DNA of 35,350 nt from Bacillus timonensis (GCF_004799755.1 NZ_SLUB01000050.1:1-35350), one strand, 5' to 3'; shown: positions 19,928-28,312, counted from the first letter of the stretch. A program made the numbers and translations. The notes: a model not told the origin generated them from the letters alone.

Positions 19928-21106
19928 TTATACTTGAACCATTATTGCGTCGCCTTGACCTCCACCACTACAGATGGCTGCAATTCCGATGCCACCGCCA
20001 CGACGTTTTAATTCATGGATTAGTGTAATGATAATCCTTGCTCCACTTGCCCCGATTGGATGACCGAGCGCTACTGCTCCTCCGTTAACGTTCACTTTTT
20101 CAGGATCAAGATTGGCAATTTTTCCACTTGTTAGCGCTACTGCCGCAAAGGCTTCATTGATTTCAAACAAATCAATTTCGTCGAGGGACTTTCCTGTTTT
20201 CTTTAAAAGTTTATTGATGACGAGTCCCGGTGTCTTTGGAAAATCTTTTGCTTCAACGGAGATTGCAGCATGGGCTAGTATCGTTGCAATAGGCTCTTTT
20301 CCTTCCTGCTTTGCCCGCTCTTCACTCATCAGAACAAGAGCCGCTGCCCCGTCATTCACGCCTGGTGCATTACCCGCTGTGATTGTGCCGTCTGCATTAA
20401 ACACAGACTTTAGCTTTGCTAATTTTTCTAGCGTTGTATCTGCACGGGGTGCCTCATCTTTATCAACGATTGTAACCGTACCTTTACGTCCTTTTACTTC
20501 TACAGCCACAATTTCTTCAGCTAGTTTACCTGACTCGATCGCCGCAACCGCACGCTCGTGACTACGAAGTGCCCATTCGTCTTGTTCCTGCCGTGAAATG
20601 TCAAACTCTGATGCTACTTCATTTCCATAGGTACCCATGTGAACACCTTGGAAGCTGCAGGTTAAACCATCATGAACCATTAAATCTTTTAAGCTTGCAT
20701 CCCCCATTCGAAGCCCGGATCGTGCTTTTGGCAAAAAGTAAGGCGCATTGCTCATGGATTCCATGCCGCCTGCTACAATGACTTCTTCATCACCAGCACG
20801 AATGATTTGGTCAGCAAGTGTGACACTTCGAAGTCCTGATGCACACACTTTATTAATGGTTTCTGTTTTCACTTCCCATGGGATTCCCGCGTTTCGTGCG
20901 GCCTGACGGGATGGAATTTGGCCTTGACCACCCTGTAAAACCGTTCCAAAGATCACTTCATCCACATTGTTACCTTCGATGCCTGCTCTCAGTAACGCTT
21001 CCTTAATGGCCATTCCACCAAGCTCAGGTGCAGTTAACGAACTAAGACTTCCTCCTAATTTTCCAAATGGAGTACGAACACCGCTGACAATCACTGTTTT
21101 TCCCAT
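19928..21106 (-). CDS. mmgA: Acetyl-CoA C-acetyltransferase (thiolase, MmgA)
   Basis: A protein of 392 aa. All thiolase residues are present: nucleophile Cys88 ([10 protein letters not shown]), NEAFA with the conserved Asn, His349 ([16 protein letters not shown]) and Cys379 ([10 protein letters not shown]). It cleaves acetoacetyl-CoA to two acetyl-CoA, or runs in reverse. TAGGAGGTTGGAGC precedes the ATG. It is the first structural gene of the mmgABC-like run. Upstream lie a short leader ORF, an operator-like palindrome and two large hairpins. Confidence 0.95.
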   Translation of the reverse strand: MGKTVIVSGVRTPFGKLGGSLSSLTAPELGGMAIKEALLRAGIEGNNVDEVIFGTVLQGGQGQIPSRQAARNAGIPWEVKTETINKVCASGLRSVTLADQIIRAGDEEVIVAGGMESMSNAPYFLPKARSGLRMGDASLKDLMVHDGLTCSFQGVHMGTYGNEVASEFDISRQEQDEWALRSHERAVAAIESGKLAEEIVAVEVKGRKGTVTIVDKDEAPRADTTLEKLAKLKSVFNADGTITAGNAPGVNDGAAALVLMSEERAKQEGKEPIATILAHAAISVEAKDFPKTPGLVINKLLKKTGKSLDEIDLFEINEAFAAVALTSGKIANLDPEKVNVNGGAVALGHPIGASGARIIITLIHELKRRGGGIGIAAICSGGGQGDAIMVQV

Positions 21107-21142
21107 GCTCCAACCTCCTAGATTTTTATTCAGATACGCAAA

Positions 21143-21211
21143 TTAGAAACCGCTTACATATTTTTGACTGAACGCTCGCTCAACCTTGTCTGAAAGAGGG
21201 AGGCGTACCAT
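21143..21211 (-). CDS. Putative 22-aa leader peptide ahead of mmgA
   Basis: ATG at 21211 opens 22 codons (MVRLPLSDKVERAFSQKYV...) ending with TAA at 21143-21145. It has a textbook Shine-Dalgarno AAGGAGAGG (21218-21226) 6 nt ahead, better than many genes in the window. The start codon sits in the loop of a GTGTGC/GTACGC hairpin. The ORF overlaps the operator-like site at 21165-21182 and ends 36 nt before mmgA. I do not recognise the peptide. It may be a leader peptide, a genuine small protein or a decayed gene start. Confidence 0.4.
   Translation of the reverse strand: MVRLPLSDKVERAFSQKYVSGF
21165..21182. promoter_or_regulatory. FadR-operator-like palindrome ahead of mmgA
   Basis: TGACTGA-ACGC-TCGCTCA matches 11 of 14 defined positions of the FadR (YsiA) consensus TGAATGA-N4-TCATTCA. 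The stronger match ahead of fadF makes common control plausible. I find no convincing -35/-10 pair close by. Confidence 0.35.
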
Positions 21212-21326
21212 CGCACACCTCTCCTTATCTGTTATTCTATTGTAAGTAAATTGAATGTTTCCTATATTCCTATTTTACAACATTGGTAATGGAAGATAAA
21301 TCATCTTTTACCATTTCCCCGCATTA

Positions 21327-21385
21327 ACTGGCAGTAAGATTTCCACTTCTAAAAGCAGAGCAGAAGTGGGAAATCCACTGCCAGT
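21327..21385. repeat. 59-nt near-perfect inverted repeat
   Basis: ACTGGCAGT, a 2-nt spacer and GATTTCCACTTCT pair with AGAAGTGGGAAATC, one base and ACTGCCAGT around an 11-nt loop. No T run follows on either strand, so it is not a classical terminator. It stands between fadF and mmgA next to family-1 copy C. Confidence 0.75.
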
Positions 21386-21387
21386 AA

Positions 21388-21503
21388 AAGCCCGATTATA
21401 TGAACAAAGACTAAGAGCGCCACGTCCTGTGGCAACGTCTTTGTGACCCACATCGTGTGGGCCTCAACTAACATTCAGTGAAAAACCACCACTGAATGAA
21501 GTT
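21388..21503 (-). repeat. Structured dispersed element, family 1, copy C (shortened)
   Basis: On the minus strand, after a CATTCAGTG/CACTGAATG hairpin (21498-21490 and 21480-21472): GGCCCAC-ACGAT-GTGGGTC, then the stem CAAAGAC (21443-21437)/GTCTTTG (21411-21405) enclosing GCCAC-AGGAC-GTGGC. The core equals copies A and B; the long-range outer stem and the 5' hairpin are not recognisable. It begins just after the fadF stop. Confidence 0.7.
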
Positions 21504-21508
21504 TCACT

Positions 21509-23629
21509 TTAAGATGCAATTTCTTTTTGTTCTCCAACAACTGATCGTTCAAGTATTTCAGCAATATCATATGTGCCAATTTGCTCTTCAACTTCCTTCG
21601 CCTTCGTCCCATCGCTTAGCATTGTTAAGCAGTAAGGGCATCCAGAACCTATTGTAGTTGGATTTACAGCAAGCGCCTGCTCTGTTCTTGCTACGTTTAT
21701 GCGTGTTCCGGTATCCTCCTCCATCCACATTAGACCGCCACCAGCTCCACAGCACATCCCTTTTTCACGGTTACGTTCCATTTCAACGAGTTTGACACCT
21801 GGAATTTGTTTTAAAATTTCACGTGGTGGATCATACACGTCATTATAACGTCCTAAATAACAGGAATCATGCCAAGTGATGACTTCGTTTACTGCATGCT
21901 TAGGAACCAATCTGCCTTCTTTAACAAGGTCATATAAGAGCTCCGTATGGTGGAACACCTCAACACCCTCAAGCCCCATATCAGGATACTCATTTTTGAA
22001 TATATTGTAGGCATGTGGGTCGATTGTAACAATCTTCTTCACTTCTGCTTTTTCAAATTCCGCAATATTGTTTGTCGCAAGCTCCTGGAATAAGAATTCG
22101 TTTCCAAGTCGACGTGGGGTGTCACCAGAGTTTTTCTCCTTGTTTCCTAAAATCGCAAACTTCACGCCTGCTTCATTCATCAATTTTGCAAAAGAGAGCG
22201 CGATTTTTTGGCTTCGGTTATCAAATGCACCCATGGAACCAACCCAGAACAGATATTCAAACTCTTCGCCTGCTTTTTTTATTTCTTTAACGGTTGGTAC
22301 ATGAACATCTTCACGGACTTCACGCCAGTTTTCTTTTTCCTTACGGTTAAGGCCCCATGGATTTCCTTGACGCTCAATGTTCGTCATCGCACGCTGGGCA
22401 TCTGCATCCATTTTTCCTTCTGTCAGTACTAAATAACGACGTAAATCAATAATCTTATCCACATGCTCATTCATAACAGGACATTGGTCCTCACAGTTAC
22501 GGCAAGTCGTACATGCCCAAATTTCCTCTTCTGTAATGACATCCCCGATTAAGCTTGGGCTGTAGGCTAATTCAGCTGTTGCAGCCGATTCATTTGCGCC
22601 TTGGCTAGCGGATGCTAGTGCTAGTTGATTCCCCTTTGTATGATTGAAAGCAACTGCTGGTACCCATGGGACACGTGAAGTCACGACTGCTCCTGTCTCG
22701 GTTAGGTGATCCCGTAATTTCACAATCAAATCCATTGGTGACAGCATTTTTCCAGTGCCTGTCGCCGGACACATATTGGTACAGCGGCCACATTCAACAC
22801 ATGCATACAGGTCAACTAATTGTGTTTGCTTAAAGTCTTCAATTTTTCCAACACCAAAGGTTTCTTGTGTTTCATCTTCAAAATCAATTTTTTCAAGTTT
22901 TCCTGGGCTTGTTAGTCTGCTTAAATACACATTCGCAGGTCCTGCGATTAAGTGCGCATGCTTGGATTGCGGCACATAGACAAGGAAACTTAACAGGAAG
23001 AGTAAGTGAATCCACCAAGCGATATAGAAAACCACAATCGCAGCCGTTTCATTAAGACCACCTAAAGCAAGCGAAATGACTGATGCAATTGGCTCGGTCC
23101 ATGATGGATCATGACCATGCCAAACGATTCCCGCCCCATTTCCAAGTAAAACGGACAGCATCAAGCCACCGATAAATAATAGAACCAGTCCCGATTTAAA
23201 GCCTCTTTTTAGACGTACGAGCTTTTCCACATAACGTCGATGAAATGCCCATACGACAGCCACTAAAATCATAAATGTGACGATCTCTTGGAAAAATGTA
23301 AAGCCTGGATACAATGGTCCCAGCGGAAGATGGGAGCCTGGCTTTAAGCCCTTCCAAATAAAATCAATCGCACCGAATTGGACAAGAATAAACCCATAAA
23401 AAAACATGACGTGGATGGCTCCACTCTTTTTATCCTTTAAAAGCTTCTTTTGTCCGAATACGTTAATCCAAATCCGCTCAAGGCGTTCCTTTACTTTTCC
23501 ATCAAATTCGACCTTTTTGCCGAGCCTGATATAAGCAACTCTAGTCTTGATAAGGTATACAAACAAATAAATGGCGTAAGCGGTTACAGTTAGGAATGCA
23601 AGAAGATTTATTACCAAGAGGATATCCAT
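21509..23629 (-). CDS. fadF: Membrane-bound Fe-S oxidoreductase FadF (likely ETF:quinone reductase role)
   Basis: A protein of 706 aa, close to B. subtilis FadF (YwjF). N-terminal membrane helices span about residues 4-28, 74-95, 115-131, 149-168 and 185-222 and resemble the nitrate-reductase gamma type with histidines. Two 4Fe-4S motifs follow: CVECGRCTNMCP (277-288) and CTTCRNCEDQCP (373-384). The C-terminal part carries CCG domains (MCCGAGGG, SGCPYC). It is thought to carry electrons from acyl-CoA dehydrogenases via ETF to menaquinone. I start at the ATG 23629 (AAGGAG, 7-nt gap); an in-frame TTG at 23635 is too close to that site. A FadR-type promoter lies upstream, with a family-1 element between. 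Confidence 0.92.
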   Translation of the reverse strand: MDILLVINLLAFLTVTAYAIYLFVYLIKTRVAYIRLGKKVEFDGKVKERLERIWINVFGQKKLLKDKKSGAIHVMFFYGFILVQFGAIDFIWKGLKPGSHLPLGPLYPGFTFFQEIVTFMILVAVVWAFHRRYVEKLVRLKRGFKSGLVLLFIGGLMLSVLLGNGAGIVWHGHDPSWTEPIASVISLALGGLNETAAIVVFYIAWWIHLLFLLSFLVYVPQSKHAHLIAGPANVYLSRLTSPGKLEKIDFEDETQETFGVGKIEDFKQTQLVDLYACVECGRCTNMCPATGTGKMLSPMDLIVKLRDHLTETGAVVTSRVPWVPAVAFNHTKGNQLALASASQGANESAATAELAYSPSLIGDVITEEEIWACTTCRNCEDQCPVMNEHVDKIIDLRRYLVLTEGKMDADAQRAMTNIERQGNPWGLNRKEKENWREVREDVHVPTVKEIKKAGEEFEYLFWVGSMGAFDNRSQKIALSFAKLMNEAGVKFAILGNKEKNSGDTPRRLGNEFLFQELATNNIAEFEKAEVKKIVTIDPHAYNIFKNEYPDMGLEGVEVFHHTELLYDLVKEGRLVPKHAVNEVITWHDSCYLGRYNDVYDPPREILKQIPGVKLVEMERNREKGMCCGAGGGLMWMEEDTGTRINVARTEQALAVNPTTIGSGCPYCLTMLSDGTKAKEVEEQIGTYDIAEILERSVVGEQKEIAS

Positions 23630-23664
23630 GTTCAAACTCCTTTCTTAACGTTTTAATAGAAATG

Positions 23665-23843
23665 AATTCGCCAAGGCGAATTGCGCCCAAATTTTTAGGC
23701 CCACACGAAGTGGGTCACAAAGACGTTGCCACAGGAAGTAGCGTCTTTAGTCTTTGAACCTATGCCCGATAATTTCATCTGAAAAATCTGTGGCATCCGT
23801 CGGGGCAATATTTCATTTAGGCTTTATTGCCTGAATGAAATAT
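23665..23843 (+). repeat. Structured dispersed element, family 1, copy B
   Basis: 5' hairpin AATTCGCC/GGCGAATT (23665-23682), then TGCGCCC, outer stem CAAATTTTT/AAAAATCTG, hairpin GGCCCAC-ACGAA-GTGGGTC, stem CAAAGAC/GTCTTTG capped by GCCAC-AGGAA-GTAGC, the block TGTGGCATCCG, and a 15-bp 3' hairpin (23808-23822 with 23829-23843). The two end hairpins have different sequences from copy A but pair as well. The element lies between the fadF promoter and the fadF start, so it would be transcribed in antisense orientation inside the fadF leader. Confidence 0.8.
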
Positions 23844-23871
23844 ATATTCTGACTATGTTGTTCATACCTCC

Positions 23872-23899
23872 ATTATATAATGAATGAGCATTCAGTCAA
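23872..23899 (-). promoter_or_regulatory. fadF promoter with embedded FadR-type operator
   Basis: On the minus strand TTGACT (23899-23894), 16 bp and TATAAT (23877-23872). The palindrome TGAATGA-GCAT-TCAGTCA (plus strand 23881-23898) overlaps the -35 and spacer and has one mismatch to the FadR consensus TGAATGA-N4-TCATTCA. B. subtilis fadF is a known FadR target. Binding here would block the promoter until long-chain acyl-CoA releases the repressor. The divergent cls could also be affected. Confidence 0.75.
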
Positions 23900-23977
23900 T
23901 ATTTTTCTTGTGAAATCTCAAATAAACATTCTAATTTTCGTATAAACTAAGTGAACGCCACTATAGGAGGGGTAATT

Positions 23978-25183
23978 TTGTTGCGAACTATCATTTGGAT
24001 CGTCCTTATTATCATCATTCTATTACTGTTACTCCGCCTTGATTACAGTCTCGGAAGAAAAAGTCACTTAAAAAAACAAGTTGACGATGAGTTTCCATTG
24101 CGTAACAGTGATATTTCCCTTTATGCCACAGGGGAAACACTCTTCTCAGACCTTTTTACAGACATTCAAAACGCAACCGAACATGTCCATGTCGAGTTTT
24201 ATATTTTGAAGGACGATGACATTAGCAAGGATTTTGTTTCCCTTTTAACGAAAAAAGCGGAGCAAGGTGTCGAAGTACGTTTACTTCTAGATTGGGTTGG
24301 CGCACACAATGTCACGAAGGAAATGGAAAAAGACTTGACCCGCTCAGGGGTTTCATTTGCCTATAGCAACAAACCAAAATTTCCCTATTTATTTTACAAA
24401 CTCAATGAACGTAACCACCGGAAGATCACCGTCATTGATGGAAAAACAGGGTATATGGGTGGGTTCAATATTGGAAAAGAATATCTCGGTGAGGACCCGA
24501 AATTTGGGTTTTGGCGCGATTATCACTTGAGGCTAACCGGTGAAGGTGTCGCAGACTTACAGACACAGTTTTTGAAGGATTGGTTTGACGCCACAAAGGA
24601 TGCTGTTGGTAATCGTGACAGTTATTTTCCACCGCTTCATAAAGGAAAGTCGCAAACAAGGTTTATCGCAACAAACGGGGCTTACCTGGAGGACGATTTC
24701 GTCGGAATGATTAAGCTGGCCGAAAATGAAATTATTATCGGATCTCCTTACTTTGTACTGAGTGATCAACTCAAACAGGAATTGATTGCCGCTAAGAAAC
24801 GCAATGTGAAGATACGGGTACTTTTACCAAAAAAACCAGACCATCCTTTTGTAAAAGAAGCTGCCATTCCCTATTTAGACGAGCTGTCAAAGATCGGCAT
24901 TCAGTTCAATATGTATACAAGAGGTTTTTACCATGCAAAGGTAATTTGTATCGATGACAAGCTATGTGACATCGGCACCGCCAATTTTGATAAACGAAGT
25001 CTTTATTCGAATTATGAAATCAATTGCTATATCCATGACAAGGAAGTCATTAAAGACCTTAAAAAAATTGTAGAAGAGGACTTTACAACATCAACTAAGC
25101 TTACACAGGATCGTATCAATGAATTAAAGTCTGAGAAAAAGTTCAAAATCAAATTCGCGACCTGGATTTCGCACTTTTTATAG
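23978..25183 (+). CDS. Cardiolipin synthase / phospholipase D family (YwjE-like)
   Basis: A protein of 401 aa. One N-terminal transmembrane helix (about residues 4-22, IIWIVLIIIILLLLL) is followed by two PLD half-domains with HKD motifs: HRKITVIDGKTGYMGGFN (from His147) and HAKVICIDDKLCDIGTANFD (from His319). It condenses phosphatidylglycerol to cardiolipin at the membrane. B. subtilis has ywjE, a cls paralogue, at the same place next to fadF. Starts are ambiguous: AGGAGG (23965-23970) favours TTG at 23978 (7-nt gap) or TTG 23981; the GTG at 23951 precedes the ribosome site and is unlikely. Confidence 0.9.
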   Translation: MLRTIIWIVLIIIILLLLLRLDYSLGRKSHLKKQVDDEFPLRNSDISLYATGETLFSDLFTDIQNATEHVHVEFYILKDDDISKDFVSLLTKKAEQGVEVRLLLDWVGAHNVTKEMEKDLTRSGVSFAYSNKPKFPYLFYKLNERNHRKITVIDGKTGYMGGFNIGKEYLGEDPKFGFWRDYHLRLTGEGVADLQTQFLKDWFDATKDAVGNRDSYFPPLHKGKSQTRFIATNGAYLEDDFVGMIKLAENEIIIGSPYFVLSDQLKQELIAAKKRNVKIRVLLPKKPDHPFVKEAAIPYLDELSKIGIQFNMYTRGFYHAKVICIDDKLCDIGTANFDKRSLYSNYEINCYIHDKEVIKDLKKIVEEDFTTSTKLTQDRINELKSEKKFKIKFATWISHFL

Positions 25184-25196
25184 GGTGACGGTGAGG

Positions 25197-25236
25197 AATA
25201 CTGCCACTATCTGAAAAATACTGCCACTAACAAATC
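25197..25236. repeat. 20-bp direct repeat after cls
   Basis: AATACTGCCACTA occurs at 25197 and again at 25217, exactly 20 bp apart. It is a two-copy array in the cls-argS gap, unrelated in sequence to the 20-bp array at 17612. Confidence 0.6.
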
Positions 25237-25237
25237 A

Positions 25238-25261
25238 GGCACCCGCAGCGCGGGTGCCTTT
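25238..25261. terminator. Convergent terminator between cls and argS
   Basis: Perfect 9-bp GC-rich stem GGCACCCGC (25238-25246)/GCGGGTGCC (25250-25258) with a 3-nt loop. A short T run (25259-25261) follows on the plus strand, and TGATTTG on the minus strand. It serves both cls and argS. Confidence 0.7.
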
Positions 25262-25273
25262 CATATTGAACTA

Positions 25274-26944
25274 TTACATTTTCTCCGGTGCAGATACACC
25301 GATTAATTTTAATGAATTCTGTAACGTAATTTGAACTGCCTTCATGAGCGCAAGACGTGCTTTTGTTTTTTCCAAATTGTCTTGGTCGAGCACTTTCTCC
25401 GCATTGTAGAAGCTATGAAGTGCCGCTGCCAGTTCATTGATATAATTTGTGATACGATGTGGAATCCGCTTTTCAGCCGCTTCTGTTACAGCCGCTGGGA
25501 ACTCACCAAGCTTTTTCAAGAGATCAACTTCTTTTTCAGAATTGATATGCTCAAGTGCATAGCTTCCGTCTAACGCAATATTCATCTCATCTCCAGAGCG
25601 AAGCATGCTACAAATACGTGCGTGTGCATACTGTGCATAGTACACAGGATTTTCATTTGATTGAGATACTGCTAAGTCAAGATCAAAATCAAGATGTGTA
25701 TCAGAGCTTCTCATCGCAAAGAAATAACGAACGGCATCTAAGCCAACCTCTTCAATCAAGTCACGCATCGTAACAGCCTTACCTGTACGTTTACTCATCT
25801 TCATTTTTTCACCATTTTTAAAGAGGTGAACGAGTTGAATGATTTCAACCTCAAGTGTGTCCTTGTCATAGCCTAACGCCTGAATCGCAGCCTTCATACG
25901 CGGGATATAGCCGTGATGGTCGGCACCCCACACGTTGATTAATTTTTCGAAGCCACGCTCTAGCTTATCCTGGTGGTAGGCGATGTCCGGTGTTAAATAC
26001 GTATATGACCCGTCATTTTTAATCAGAACGCGGTCTTTGTCGTCGCCAAATGTTGTGGAACGGAACCATGTCGCGCCATCTTCTTCATAAATATGACCTG
26101 CTTCGCGCAGCGCATTAAGAGCTCGATCGATTTTTCCGTTATGGTAAAGAGAAGTCTCAGAATACCATACATCAAATCGGACGCGATACTCTTCTAAATC
26201 CTTTTGAAGCTTTTTCATTTCATATTTCAAGCCATATTCTCGGAAAAAGTCGAAGCGCTCTTTTTCATCCACATTGACATATTTATCGCCAAATTCTTCA
26301 GCAAGTTGCTTTCCGATTCCCACGATATCTTGGCCATGATAGCCGTCCTCAGGCATCTCGGCATCCTTGCCAAGTGCTTGCATATAACGCGCCTCAACAG
26401 ACTTCGCTAAATTATTGATTTGGTTACCAGCATCATTGATGTAATATTCACGGGATACTTCATAGCCCGCTTTTTGTAAAATATTACTTAACGAATCACC
26501 CACCGCTGCTCCACGTGCATGCCCAAGGTGAAGGTCACCTGTAGGGTTTGCTGAAACAAACTCCACCTGAACCTTTTGCTTGTTGCCTACTGTTGTTTCA
26601 CCGTATGCTTCGCCTGCTGTTAAAATGGCCGGAATTAAGTCGGTTAAATAGGAATTGTTCATATAAAAATTGATAAACCCTGGTCCTGCGATTTCAATTT
26701 TTTCGATTGAAGCTTTTGATTTATCAAAGTTTGCCACGATGTCTTCGGCAATCATGCGAGGCGCTTTTTTCGCCACACGAGCAAGTTGCATTGCCATGTT
26801 TGTCGCATAGTCTCCATGCGCCTTATCCTTTGGAAGTTCCAATACAACTTCAGGAATTTGTTCTTCTGTAGCTAGTCCAGCCTTTAAAACTGCGTCTTTA
26901 ACTTCCGCTTTCAAACGTTCTTTTACTTGATCAACAACATTCAT
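25274..26944 (-). CDS. argS: Arginyl-tRNA synthetase
   Basis: A protein of 556 aa, the normal bacterial length. The Arg-specific N-terminal Add-1 domain covers residues 1-115, the class I HIGH motif is HLGH (139-142, in [16 protein letters not shown]), and KMSKR is at 382-386. The C-terminal DALR anticodon-binding domain ends in [12 protein letters not shown]. It charges tRNA-Arg and needs the tRNA for amino-acid activation. The ATG directly abuts the ywiB stop, and its Shine-Dalgarno (AAGGAGCG) lies inside the end of ywiB, so the pair is translationally linked. No T-box is visible; the shared promoter lies ahead of ywiB. Confidence 0.98.
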   Translation of the reverse strand: MNVVDQVKERLKAEVKDAVLKAGLATEEQIPEVVLELPKDKAHGDYATNMAMQLARVAKKAPRMIAEDIVANFDKSKASIEKIEIAGPGFINFYMNNSYLTDLIPAILTAGEAYGETTVGNKQKVQVEFVSANPTGDLHLGHARGAAVGDSLSNILQKAGYEVSREYYINDAGNQINNLAKSVEARYMQALGKDAEMPEDGYHGQDIVGIGKQLAEEFGDKYVNVDEKERFDFFREYGLKYEMKKLQKDLEEYRVRFDVWYSETSLYHNGKIDRALNALREAGHIYEEDGATWFRSTTFGDDKDRVLIKNDGSYTYLTPDIAYHQDKLERGFEKLINVWGADHHGYIPRMKAAIQALGYDKDTLEVEIIQLVHLFKNGEKMKMSKRTGKAVTMRDLIEEVGLDAVRYFFAMRSSDTHLDFDLDLAVSQSNENPVYYAQYAHARICSMLRSGDEMNIALDGSYALEHINSEKEVDLLKKLGEFPAAVTEAAEKRIPHRITNYINELAAALHSFYNAEKVLDQDNLEKTKARLALMKAVQITLQNSLKLIGVSAPEKM

Positions 26945-27376
26945 CTAGTTTCGCTCCTTAAATGTAATGGTTATTTTATGTAATCCAGACATTTCACCGT
27001 GAAGTGAAAGTTCATATGCTAAAAACAACGTCCCTTTTCGGGAGTTTTTGTACCATTTGTATTCGATATTATTCGTCTTAGCTGTGAGGGTAAATGTTCC
27101 GATCTGATTTTGAAAAGAGCCGTTTGTGGTTTCATTCTTTCGGTAAACCTGCCTCATTTTCACCTGTCCGGAACGAAGGATGAGAACCTCTTTTTCCGAG
27201 ATTTTGATGACCGTTTTAACCGTACCAGCATCTTGCTTTTCATTAAACTGCAAGTATGTATTGTTGCCCTTTATGTAGTATAAACCATTTGCGTCAAAAG
27301 CAACGTTTTCTTTCCGCTTGCCGTCTTTAATTTCGGTAACAAATTTGAGGTCAATCGGTACTCCTGCCTGACTCAT
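26945..27376 (-). CDS. ywiB: DUF1934 beta-barrel protein YwiB
   Basis: A protein of 143 aa of the YwiB/DUF1934 family, which adopts a small beta-barrel (lipocalin-like) fold. The sequence alternates polar and hydrophobic strands: VPIDLKFVTEIKDGKR, NGLYYIKGNNTYLQF, KEVLILRSGQVKMRQVY, GTFTLTAKTNNIEYKW, GTLFLAYELSLHGE. The function is unknown to me. It is followed by argS with no intergenic base, as in many Bacillus genomes. AGGG lies ahead of the ATG; the Shine-Dalgarno is modest. Confidence 0.9.
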   Translation of the reverse strand: MSQAGVPIDLKFVTEIKDGKRKENVAFDANGLYYIKGNNTYLQFNEKQDAGTVKTVIKISEKEVLILRSGQVKMRQVYRKNETTNGSFQNQIGTFTLTAKTNNIEYKWYKNSRKGTLFLAYELSLHGEMSGLHKITITFKERN

Positions 27377-27409
27377 TTTTACACATCCCTATAAGTCGTT
27401 AACTTTACT

Positions 27410-27439
27410 AGTATACGGCATTTTGTGCGGGGATTTCAA
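27410..27439 (-). promoter_or_regulatory. ywiB-argS promoter
   Basis: On the minus strand TTGAAA (27439-27434), 18 bp and TATACT (27415-27410), with ywiB starting about 35 nt downstream. Confidence 0.6.
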
Positions 27440-27440
27440 A

Positions 27441-27470
27441 TTAAAAAAGAAAACTCGGCTGATGCCGAGT
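27441..27470 (-). terminator. Intrinsic terminator of the 4-TM oxidase-like gene
   Basis: ACTCGGC (27453-27459) pairs with GCCGAGT (27464-27470). On the minus strand it is followed by TTTCTTTTTT. Confidence 0.85.
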
Positions 27471-27493
27471 AAGCGGTGAGTTTTATGAAGGTG

Positions 27494-27871
27494 TTATTGT
27501 TTGGTGACTTTGACGTTCAAAAAGATATTGATAGCAAAAAGGATGATTGCGAGGGTGGTAACCGTACCGCCGACCGCAATGGCCGGTTCGACCGCTGGGT
27601 TGCCAAGCAACAGCATCGTGAGTCCAATCATCATCACGGGTAAACCAATGTTATGAAGCCAAAAATGAATCTTTCCAAGCTTTGATTCTCCGGCCTGCGG
27701 GAATAAATAATAGACAATACCTGCGAGCCCCATAGATGCCCAACCAAGTAAGTTAATATGAACATGGACTCCTGTTAAGGTGTACGAGTGTGACATTGAC
27801 ATACCCATCCCAATTAGAACACCAATCACAAAATACAATGCCGCCATCTTTAAAAAGCGAATCCCAACCAT
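27494..27871 (-). CDS. Small 4-TM haem-copper oxidase subunit I-like protein
   Basis: A protein of 125 aa with four predicted membrane helices (about 8-25, 36-58, 72-90, 97-119). HVHINLLGWASMGLAGIVYYLFP (36-58) resembles the haem-ligand helix of cbb3-type and nitric-oxide-reductase catalytic subunits, where HxHxNLLGW-like sequence occurs. His28, His36, His38, His69 and His73 could bind haem or metal. It is far too short to be a working oxidase (about 12 helices), so it is a stand-alone mini-homologue. A strong AAGGAGGAG precedes the ATG; -10 TATACT lies about 60 nt upstream. Neighbours are a metal chaperone and a P1B ATPase, which hints at metal or respiratory function. The exact role is unknown. 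Confidence 0.6.
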   Translation of the reverse strand: MVGIRFLKMAALYFVIGVLIGMGMSMSHSYTLTGVHVHINLLGWASMGLAGIVYYLFPQAGESKLGKIHFWLHNIGLPVMMIGLTMLLLGNPAVEPAIAVGGTVTTLAIILFAINIFLNVKVTKQ

Positions 27872-27979
27872 GATACTCCTCCTTTTTTAAGTAAACATCT
27901 AGTTCAAATGTAGTATATTCACGTAAGCAAAAAGAATTGTCGTAATTATTAAAATATATTTAAATCAGGGCTTTGGTCA

Positions 27980-28022
27980 CGCAAAAATAAAACGGACAAG
28001 CTTTAAGGCTGCTTGCCCGTTT
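27980..28022 (-). terminator. Intrinsic terminator of the HMA gene
   Basis: On the minus strand AAACGGGCAAGC (28022-28011) pairs with GCTTGTCCGTTT (28001-27990), 12 bp including one G-T, then TATTTTTG. Confidence 0.8.
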
Positions 28023-28027
28023 CATCT

Positions 28028-28237
28028 TTAATGTAAGACTTTGTAACCAAGTTTTTCAATGGTGTCAGCTATTTGATCTTTTGAAACCTGGTCAGAATTA
28101 AATGTTGCCTTCACCTTACTTGAGTTAAATAATACTTTTGCTTCTTCTACACCCTCCATTTTCCCAATTTTTGTTTCGATCTTTTTAATACATGATGGAC
28201 AAGTAAGGGGTTCTAATTGTAGTTTAATGGTTTCCAT
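28028..28237 (-). CDS. Heavy-metal-associated (HMA) domain protein
   Basis: A protein of 69 aa consisting of one ferredoxin-like HMA domain with the metal motif TCPSCIKKIE (CxxC, Cys13 and Cys16). The layout equals CopZ-type chaperones or the detached N-terminal domain of a P1B ATPase. The ATPase encoded just upstream lacks any N-terminal HMA domain, so this protein probably supplies metal to it. Ser rather than Ala/His between the cysteines, with Pro at the first variable position, is not the classic copper GMxCxxC. The metal is undecided. GGAGAG precedes the ATG. It has its own promoter 30-75 nt ahead. Confidence 0.85.
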   Translation of the reverse strand: METIKLQLEPLTCPSCIKKIETKIGKMEGVEEAKVLFNSSKVKATFNSDQVSKDQIADTIEKLGYKVLH

Positions 28238-28269
28238 GTTAATCTCTCCTTTTTTCTTTTTCTATTCTT

Positions 28270-28312
28270 ATTGTAAGATGGTTTCTCAAGTCCTTCTTTG
28301 ACCTAGGTCAAA
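28270..28312 (-). promoter_or_regulatory. CRP/FNR-type class II promoter of the HMA gene
   Basis: The perfect palindrome TTTGACCTAGGTCAAA (28297-28312) lies 21 nt ahead of the -10 TACAAT (28275-28270) on the minus strand. That puts its centre at -41.5 for a start at 28263, the exact position of class II CRP/FNR activators. The half-site TTTGAC differs from B. subtilis Fnr (TGTGA-N6-TCACA). Confidence 0.6.
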
